From NCBI RefSeq assembly GCF_963966145.1, contig NC_091047.1, positions 11,346,001 to 11,410,000 of the forward strand: a stretch of 64,000 nt of DNA, written 5' to 3'. Position numbers and translations under genes: made by a program. Each line of letters starts with the position of its first letter. The stretch's first letter is position 1. This stretch comes from Tenebrio molitor. Taxonomy: Eukaryota > Arthropoda > Insecta > Coleoptera > Tenebrionidae. Shown here one piece after another: positions 56,763 through 64,000 of this stretch. The notes below the pieces were generated by a model. The model was not told where the DNA came from and searched no databases. It saw only the letters and a list, made by a program, of their open reading frames with translations.

Positions 56763-57226
56763 ACTTTTTTAGGCACCCTTAATGAAAAAGGTAATTTTAC
56801 GTACTCCCATGCGGACAAGAAGTAACTCTTTTTCGGACGCACTTTTCAGGGCATGGACCGTGGCGCCATCTGTTGGTCTGTTTAGTAAGTTAACAACGAA
56901 ACCGACAAAACCGAGTAAAACTACTGAAAACAAATGAATATTTGACAGTTAAGTAAATTTAACCAAAGTAATTGATTGCCCGAAAAAGTGTTGTATCGCG
57001 TTTATTCCTGGTGCTTATTTGGAGCATAATGAGAAAATGAATGTTCATATAATCTATAATAACAGCGAAAGTGATGAAGAAATGTCTAATACAACAGCGA
57101 AACTGATGAACAAATGTCTAATACGCCGCCGGACATCACAGATGATAATATCAATAATTGTCCTGTCACCATAAATTATGTAAACAAGTAATTGTATTGC
57201 TAATAGTAAATTTCTCGTTTTGTTGG
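56763..57226 (+). repeat. Dispersed repeat E, longer copy
   Basis: Matches 20938-21150 at both ends and holds about 265 bp more in the middle. That segment includes a start-like ATG at about 57041 followed by an acidic stretch (NNSESDEEMSN), and a 32-bp direct duplication (AACAGCGAAAGTGATGAAGA and onward, repeated once with changes). It may be the 5' coding remnant of the parent transposon. The family is not recognised. Confidence 0.6.
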
Positions 57227-58190
57227 AATTAATAAATTTATCTATTTGACAAAAGTAGATACAAAGTAAATTTGTAATTACTCGGCTGCGCCTCGGCTAG
57301 AACACCCAGACTCGGACGAAAAAGATGCACTTTTTGGGCTTGATACACAAATAACTATTTCGATAGTTCCTCTTTTTTTAAATAAATACGCTCTATTTCA
57401 AGCAAATGTAATTATGTTTATTATTTTTTATGCAAGAGCCACGCTGCCCTAAAAATGTATAACTGTCAACGTTAAAGTCTGAATTGAGAGTAATTAAATA
57501 TTTTAACCCTTAATCAATGCAAATTATATAAAATTATCTTTATAAACCATGGCAGAAATAGATATACACAAAAATGTTCTGTTAAAGACATTATTTCATT
57601 AATTTCAATTAAATATTATTTATTTCTTCATCCAAATTCAGAATTTAGAATAACATCTGCACTGTCCTTGGTTTGACTATAGTCCAGTCGTTTCCTTCGG
57701 CATTGAACTTTGTAAGATGTCCCACCAGAGTATGTTACACTTTCCCTTGTGCGCCATTTTTTCACCTCGATTCTCACCGTCACACATTCAAAGGATTTTA
57801 TGTGCTTCCAAGCCACTTGTACTGGGATTTTGGAATAATAATTGTCTCTGTGGCACAGAAACAACTCTTTATTTTTCTAAATGTACCATGCGAAAACAGA
57901 CTCTACCAAAGATTTGCTCGACACAATATAACAAAGTTAAAAATAATTGATAAAAAATGTAATCTTATTTTATGGAGCATATGACGGGCATATGACAATT
58001 TTGAAAAAAAGAAAGGCAAGACATATTTAGTTGACTCAAAATTATTATCTACATATGTGAATGCTTTCCGTAAATTTCGCATGATTGATTTAAATCCTTT
58101 TAAAATAAATGTTTCAAACATTATTTGCAAAAGGAATACGTTGTTCAAATCAAATCAAAACAATTTTCTCCGCAAACCTAATTAATATCA
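57227..58190. other. Stretch without supported gene
   Basis: A 78-codon minus frame (57628-57864) and a 103-codon plus frame (57673-57984) overlap. The minus one has a protein-like composition (IEVKKWRTRESVTYSGGTSY) but no family I recognise and no clear splice context. Near 57285-57340 GGACGAAAAAG and CACTTTTTGG resemble words in repeat E. Confidence 0.3.
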
Positions 58191-58366
58191 GGTTTTTAAT
58201 TAAATGTCAAAGTTGGCGTTGAAGAGTCGATTGTGAACGGACCACTCGTCAGTCTGCAGAGTAAAAACACAAACTAGGCAAAAAGTGAGGTTAGAATCTG
58301 TAATCCATTGTGCGTTCGCAATGGACTCTTCAACGACTACTTGGATAAATTGAAATGAACACCCGG
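58191..58366. mobile_element. MITE family D (CGGGTGTTCATTT), copy 5
   Basis: Left arm from about GTTTTTAATTAAATGTC, then AAAGTTGGCGTTGAAGAGTC. The right arm is its inverse, ending AAATGAACACCCGG before TA. The centre keeps ACTCGTCAGTCTGCA, AAAACACAAAC and AAAAAGTGAGGTTAGA. The outer left end has decayed. Confidence 0.8.
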
Positions 58367-59262
58367 TATAAGACTGTAGAGAGGCGCAATTCCAGAGCAC
58401 TCTTGATAAAACTTTAGATTATAGATTTCCTAGATTGACTGGACTAATAGTAGAAATAAACTTTTCTCATTCTACTTTAAAGAAAAAGTAAGAAGAGGCA
58501 GTAGACAAGCGAAAGTTATCTGAATGCAAATGCCTAGGTCTTTAATCAGCGTCAAACAATCGTTTTGAGGGATGCACAGTAATAGCATAGTCGCACTAAA
58601 TTATAATTAGGGAGTTGTATGACGCTGATGCATAACTCATGGCGTCACAAGTAGCGACCTGATAAATAATAAAGTTGTTAGAGAAACCGGGGTCGCTCCA
58701 CATGCTGCGAAATGATTTAATGAAGTCTTGCGCTTCCACTAGCAACAACAACTTCATGCATACGGTATCACCTATTTTGTATACGAAGGTGTCATGGTTT
58801 ATAAATTTCCCGATAGCGACCACGCTCTACTGATGTCTTTCAAAAAGTGACCATTAAATTATAAAGTATAATGTGATTGGGTTTCGACCAGACGTGTTGT
58901 GGTTGTGATGCTTATTTAAGGACATGCTGTAAAATATTCATTGCGGCCACTGGTAGGATTGATATGCAAAACAGTCCGGCTCAAGATCACTTTATATTAT
59001 GCACTACATCAGAGTCCGGGACAGAAACTGGAGAGGTGAACAAATTGAAAAGCAAAAGTGAGTAGGTGCGGTGCCACCGCATTGTCGTCATCAATCCGCA
59101 ACAAACTGTTTCCCACCAGATTTAAATATAGGAATTTGCAAACCGAAAATTGCAATATCTGCGACTGATGTTTTAGGGATCAGCAATCATTTTGTATATG
59201 GTACGCCTAAACGACATATGTATGCATACAGTCGGGTGTTTGGGAAGGAAAATCTTCCAGTG
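58367..59262. other. Stretch without supported gene
   Basis: A 62-codon frame (58877-59065) is followed by AAAAGTGAGTAG, which resembles a splice donor, but there is no family match or convincing acceptor. The minus frame 58596-58823 is unmatched. Confidence 0.3.
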
Positions 59263-59385
59263 GAATTGTTGTTTCCCTTTTAAAATCACCAGAGACTGAA
59301 GGATTTGTGCCAGCTTGTCCGGATAAAGTTATCAATACGCGTGATTACGTGGAACGATACAGAAAAAAAGCGTTGTTTCTCTAAA
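59263..59385 (+). pseudogene. Fragment of a second RLE-class LINE
   Basis: LLKSPETEGF (from about 59279), then DKVINTRDYVERY, lines up with HPETEGF and RVINTRNYKKHI just before the zinc knuckle of the LINE at 44.8 kb. Shared residues are in the same order, with a 4- to 5-residue gap that is also conserved in size. The DNA itself is much diverged, so this is a different or far older family. The frame stops soon after and no zinc knuckle follows. Confidence 0.45.
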
Positions 59386-60531
59386 ACAAACCTACCTACT
59401 CCTCCCAGGTGTTGAATCAACATGACCCGAGGATAAAATGTTAAAGAACCCTGAGCCACAGATTTAATGGCGTCGCCTTGAATTTCGAAAGTGTTGTGCA
59501 CTAGTTTTTACACAAGCTCTAACAGCACAAATAAACTTGCAAGCTGTAAATTTATGGTTGTGTGTTTCATGAAATTATATCAGACGTAGCCGCCTTTGTT
59601 GATCTTGAACTTGTTATCACAAACTTACCAGAACTTTCCACCAACTTTGTACTTTTATGTACTTAATATCAATGTAACTCGTTTTTATTGCAAATTTGAA
59701 TTTAGTGCACGCTTTAAATGTCGTATCTATACATACTTCATAGTCGGAGAAACTACATTTATCTGGAATCTTTTGTTCTGCTTTGGAATTAAAATACTTA
59801 CTTGCACAAGAGGCCGGCAACTAGATTCCACAAGAAGATGAGTAAGCTTTGAACTTTCCACTAATGAGCAGGAAACTAAAAAATAAGTTTAAATATTAGG
59901 TATGCTGATGATATAAAGAGAATCTCGACTAATTCTTTTAACAAGATATTATGGTTTACTCTGGGTTCTTAGACCAGAACTATCTCTGCCTCACAACTGC
60001 AACGATCAAATACATTTTCGTTGTTCGTCACAGTAAAATTTCTGTTGACAATAATCCTATTACATATTTCAACGATGCTAGAGAGACTAAATAATACCTG
60101 CTTCTGTTTAAAATCAAATTTCTAAAAACTTTTAAACGTCTAATGTACATATTTTATGCAATACAACTAATTAGTGACAGTAAAATATTTATTTAGTTAC
60201 AAGAACAATAAAAGAATTAACATTTTACTGTCTTTCTAACTTGTAACTAATTCTAGACGTCCTGAAATATTTCAATTGTTTTGCAAATAACATTTCTGTT
60301 AAGTACCTAAGTCAACTGGATGAATAATTTAAATTCGCTTTCTCAGAAGAAATAATAAATTAAAGTAAACTTATTATACTAACGACTTAAAGTGCCTTCA
60401 AGCATAAATATTTTGTGGTTAAGTCAACATACCGTGGGCTAATTAATTGACATTGCAAGTCAATATTAAAAAAAAAAAACATGGAAAACCTAGAATTTCT
60501 ACATTTAAATTTAACTTGATAAAAAATTAAT
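59386..60531. other. A+T-rich stretch, nothing recognised
   Basis: Frames at 59596-59841 (+) and 59617-59820 (-) are mutual shadows without a known domain. No RNA or inverted repeat was seen. Confidence 0.4.
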
Positions 60532-60706
60532 ACAAGGTGATTCATGAGTAATAATGAGCCTGAGGGAATTGCAAATGCAACCCACAATACATTTGGAAGG
60601 TAGAGGTGGATATTTACCGCGTCCATATCGAGCTTTACGTTCCAAATGTATTGTGGGTTGCATTTTTAATTCCGTCGGGCTCATTATTACTCGTGAATCA
60701 CCATGT
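60532..60706. mobile_element. MITE family A (GAGCCCGACGG), copy 3 (most complete)
   Basis: TA-CAAGGTGATTCATGAGTAAT on the left and, inverted, TA-CATGGTGATTCACGAGTAAT on the right. Arms of about 65 bp continue through AATGAGCC, GAATT, ATGCAACCCACAATACATTT and GGAA. TA on both sides fits a Tc1/mariner-type target. It has no coding capacity. The 81-codon frame across it is a shadow. Confidence 0.9.
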
Positions 60707-61027
60707 ATGTTATTAATATTGTACCATAAAAAAATAAATATTTACAAACACCAAATGAAAGACCTTTCGATAACTTTAGAAATAAATACGAGCAGATGAA
60801 GCTGTTGTAGTGTTAAATTCACAAAAACTCCATTGATGTAACACTGAAATATTATAAGAAGTATTAGATAAACATACACAAATGAAAATCATAAATTGAT
60901 GCACATGAAAATAAAAACAAAAAATAGTTATTTGTAGAACTAGTTATGAAAGTTATACGTTTTTTCATGAACTTGCAGTTTGATTAACGAGGGCATAGCC
61001 GAATTAATTAAGCAAATGAGTGAAAAA
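60707..61027. other. Short A+T-rich stretch, nothing recognised
   Basis: No coding, RNA or repeat signal seen. Confidence 0.4.
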
Positions 61028-61205
61028 AAAGACTTTCATAACGTTTTGTACACGATATTTTTTTTTTGCTTATTGTTGTAAGTTGAGAAATTTGGCCTAA
61101 AAGAATTTATGCAAAATAAAAAAAGTAGGTATGCTTTAAACTCCAAGGAGATGAAATGAAAATGATGACAAAAAGTACTATGTACTTCCATTACGATTTG
61201 CCAAA
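61028..61205 (+). repeat. Dispersed repeat C, copy 2
   Basis: Partner of 15998-16175. It has several insertions and stops relative to the open frame of that copy and is more decayed. Confidence 0.45.
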
Positions 61206-61673
61206 AAAGATACATATAATGTTGATATTTTCCTGATAGCAACTTTTATATCTCAACAAAAAGCTCAAAATTCTTCTTTACTCCTAATGCGGGACATGGA
61301 AGAAAGAATCAAGATGCAACTTGATTAATTAAGATAAGTAATCAATTTTTTTTTTGATAATAGGCACAGTAAGGGTCCTTAAATTGCAATGCGTTTTGTC
61401 GGTAAAAACTAAATCAAAGATCAATGCTTCACACTTTTCGATCTGGAAATACGATTAGAAATAATTTATAGCCATCATTCTACATTATAACCTATAATGG
61501 CACTTAAATTCGCTATAAAACGTAAATTTTGTAGTAAATGCCAAGAACTTGTAGGGAATATTGTCGGTACAATAATTTCAGTCATCAAAAAGAAATGATT
61601 TATTTTATGTGAAAAGTAAGGAGCAATCCGTATGTCATTATAAATTGTAGTCGAAGCAAGCCATGAACATGTT
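61206..61673. other. A+T-rich stretch, nothing recognised
   Basis: Nothing supported beyond homopolymer runs. Confidence 0.4.
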
Positions 61674-61803
61674 ATGAAATGTTTGCCGCTCTATACAAAC
61701 ATGGCGTGAACTGTCAATAGTGTCAATTGTGTCAACGGTGTGTATTCACTTATTCACATAATTTTGATCATTTTCATATGGAGCGGCAACCATACATTTT
61801 ACA
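61674..61803. repeat. Imperfect foldback (TTTGCCGCTC)
   Basis: TGAAATGTTTGCCGCTCTATA and, inverted, AAAATGTATGGTTGCCGCTC differ by a 3-base indel. The centre has GTCAATAGTGTCAATTGTGT, a short direct repeat. Probably a small decayed MITE. Confidence 0.4.
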
Positions 61804-61867
61804 TTCAGTTTTTATGCCAACTTGGACTACATTCATCATTTATAATAACTCTATATAAATATGTGTA

Positions 61868-61988
61868 CTATTGCGAGCAAAAAAAGTGAAACATTAAAGT
61901 CATTATCATGACCTTTGGCGTGAACTAACCAATACATGGTCCTAACCTCACTTTGGATTTGATGTTCCACTTTTTTTGCTCGCCACTG
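61868..61988. mobile_element. 121-bp Tc1-type MITE (GCGAGCAAAAAAAGTG)
   Basis: TA-CTATTGCGAGCAAAAAAAGT on the left and, inverted, TA-CAGTGGCGAGCAAAAAAAGT on the right, then GAACAT. CAGTGGCGAGCAAAA is a typical Tc1-like terminus. TA flanks both sides (61866-61867 and 61989-61990). It has no coding capacity. A parent Tc1 transposase elsewhere in the genome would be needed to move it. Confidence 0.85.
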
Positions 61989-61990
61989 TA

Positions 61991-64000
61991 CATAGGTATT
62001 TTATGACTTTAAACAAAAAAGTGTTTTTCAGAAAAAAATTTCATCTCATTATAATAATTAGACGAGTTGTAAATGTATGTATGAGCATACTTTCAATTAA
62101 GGTTATATTTACATGTAATCAGTGCAAAGAGGGTCCAATCAGTAAACAAGGGACCGGCACATGTTACTTCAGTTTTACAAATTAGACATACATGAAACTT
62201 AAAATTAAGTTTGGAAGTCATTAAAAGCACATTTAGAAAATGAAATGAGTTTTGTTCTTGGCCTCGAAATTCACCGCGACTGTATCATTTTATCTGTGTA
62301 AATAAGTGTATTTGTGGCCGTAAACTGTGAAATCAGTAATATTTATAATTTCCTAAATGCGTTGCATTTTATCCCTTCCGATCCGGAGCCATTTCCTTGG
62401 ATATCGAAGAAACATCCGCTTTTATTAACTGTTGAAGGGCGGGTAGTTATTTTTGGTGGCATTGATTTTTGGGGTCGAGTTATTGCCGTATTGGTTGCCT
62501 ATAGGGTTGGGCTTTAAAATACCTAACGCCAATTCCTGCTTACTTTGCGACTTCCTATTTTATTCACTCGTTACTTTATTATAAATGAACACAATCCTGG
62601 TTTGTTGGTGTTGATGGTTGAGATAACGCCCTCGTATTTGCGTACGTTGTCGCTTTTATGCGAGTTCGGTGCATGCATAAAATTGAAAAATTTACAAATT
62701 CAACAAAACATCTGTTTGCCTTTATGTTGGAGACAATGAAACTGCAGTAGCTAGATTTGCTTCGATTTGTTCAGCTCAGCTCCGCCAGATAAAAATGCGC
62801 TTGACACTGACAAGTAACTCACCAGTGCATTTACGTACCTATGTGAAAATCTACAAATGACAACAGGAAAAATGTACCTACTCTACTCGACGAAAATAAC
62901 TTCTTGCGACTTTCAGTAAATTTAGCAAATTATTTTTATTTATTCTCTGCTAGCTGTTGACTCGACTTTGCGTGGATTAATTTAGCGCAACACTAAAGGT
63001 AAAAGGTGGTCTCTATTAGACTATTCAGACTAAACAGAAATGTACCTAGACAGAATCGGAGCTAACTTACTTTGCTACAGGTCACGTAAAACTGTCCACG
63101 AGAAAAGCTGAAAAGCACTTTTCACATAGTCAGGTCAGGTCACAAAACAAACAGATAGGTACATTGCGATGTAGGTAAGTTATGCTTGGAGAAAAATCGA
63201 ATTGAGCTATCAAATAAATTGTGTAAAATATGAAATATATGTACATTAAAAAAGAAGCAAAGATTTACAAAAGTGTGTGTCAGAAATCTACTGCGTTTGA
63301 TAACTGTGAACGACAATTCAAAATTTCAAAGGAGAACTGACTCTTTGAAAATATTTACTACCAATGATAAAACATAGATCCACCAACACATTCCAGAACA
63401 GAAAAAAGCTCCAACAAAATGAAAAAAAAAACAGCAGGAAGATGGTCATGACTCATGACTGCCTATTCCACCATTACAGCAATTATTATGGGAATCCTTT
63501 GCACAACTGTGTGTAATTTAATTAGCCATCCAATTGGATAAAATGAAAAACAGTAACATTTTTCTCTTATGTCATTAATAATAATTGTAAAAGTCAACAG
63601 GTCCTGACTAAGTCTTACACATAGTTTAGGTAAAGTATGTTTCTTTTTCTATAATTATCGATTAGTTATAATTTTTATTTTAAATGTTCCAAGGCCGTAA
63701 ATCAGTCACACGGAATTGCCTAGTAACATTTATGGAAAATATTGTACCTTTTTAACAATAAATGTTTAATGTTCCCGTAGAGCTAGAGATAAGCAAAATA
63801 CAATGCAATGAAAATAATAAGAGATTTAGTGATTACGTCCATCAGTTGATTAAGCTTTTACCGTAATTCATTTGTAATTCAATTGTTATAAAATGTGGCA
63901 AAGACCTCAGTGCCAAGTAAAATCATGAAACTCCGGTCGAACATTTGTTCTACCCGTAATTAGCAATTAAGATTAAGGCAATTGTAATTTAAACTGCCAT
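61991..64000. other. Stretch without supported gene
   Basis: Short plus frames at 61976-62185, 62314-62517 and 62545-62739 lie close together at 62.3-62.75 kb, and the region is a little less A+T-rich. The translations match no family I know and no convincing splice sites join them. From 62.8 kb to the end nothing was recognised. Confidence 0.35.

Noticed and set aside
57628..57984. Overlapping plus and minus frames as a gene
   Set aside because: Minus translation looks protein-like but no motif or splice signal supports it.
58877..59070. Exon ending at AAAAGTGAGT
   Set aside because: Donor-like word only; no family match, no good acceptor and no matching next exon seen.
62314..62739. Two adjacent short frames as a spliced gene
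   Set aside because: No consistent donor/acceptor pair joins them and neither has a known domain.
1..64000. CRISPR arrays, operons, prophage or other bacterial systems
   Set aside because: No regularly spaced identical repeats, no dense same-strand gene runs and no ribosome binding site pattern; the repeat content is that of an animal nuclear genome.

Overview
This window is A+T-rich animal nuclear DNA, most likely from an insect and possibly a beetle. The evidence is the repeat content: an intact BEL/Pao LTR retrotransposon, LINE 3' ends of the restriction-like-endonuclease (RLE) class, mariner and Tc1 fossils, many TA-flanked inverted-repeat elements, and a tRNA-derived SINE with a tail motif I know from insect SINEs. 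I see no operons, bacterial ribosome binding sites, rRNA, intact tRNA or CRISPR array. The window looks like intron or intergenic DNA of a larger genome. The order assignment is inference.

The only long intact coding sequence is the 1742-codon Gag-Pol of the BEL/Pao element (45753-52033). Its two 264-bp LTRs look identical, a 5-bp target duplication (TATAC) flanks it, the primer binding site fits tRNA-Tyr, and the polypurine tract is present. It is a recent and possibly still mobile insertion. It landed beside a foldback repeat (45632-45732), which itself abuts a 5'-truncated RLE LINE (about 44654-45631). Two more copies of that LINE end at the same 3' sequence, at 1-265 (+) and 36475-36892 (-). 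A more distant relative is at about 59263-59385.

Layout. 0-20 kb: LINE 3' end, a degraded MITE (3.25 kb), foldbacks at 6.45 and 7.0 kb, a 782-bp inverted-repeat element at 12.1 kb, a MITE at 14.6 kb, and paired dispersed repeats at 9.3/15.8 kb and 16.0 kb. 20-32 kb: a short hairpin (20.7 kb), a repeat shared with 56.8 kb, a mariner fossil (21.2-21.9 kb, minus), a probable 1.78-kb solo LTR (22.1-23.9 kb), a 1.03-kb TIR element with an internal tandem duplication (27.5-28.6 kb), a SINE (28.8 kb) and a second mariner fossil (31.3 kb, plus). 34-44 kb: foldback and LINE copies, two related CAGGGTGTTTC MITEs (37.1-37.8 kb), two CGGGTGTTC MITEs (39-40 kb), and a GC-rich island at 43.0-43.65 kb with the best candidate for a host exon. 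44-55 kb: the nested LINE/foldback/BEL block, a 374-bp TIR element, a Tc1 fossil, a 510-bp MITE and a 201-bp near-palindrome. 56-64 kb: more MITEs and repeat partners.

I could not identify a host gene. The candidate exon (43289-43446, plus) rests on an open frame exactly between an AG acceptor and a GTAAGG donor and on GC-rich third positions. Most other open frames are short and look like chance or repeat shadows. I found no convincing undescribed multi-gene system. The most interesting signals are the very young BEL element, the co-terminal structured LINE tails, and unrelated-looking foldback elements that share one apex motif.
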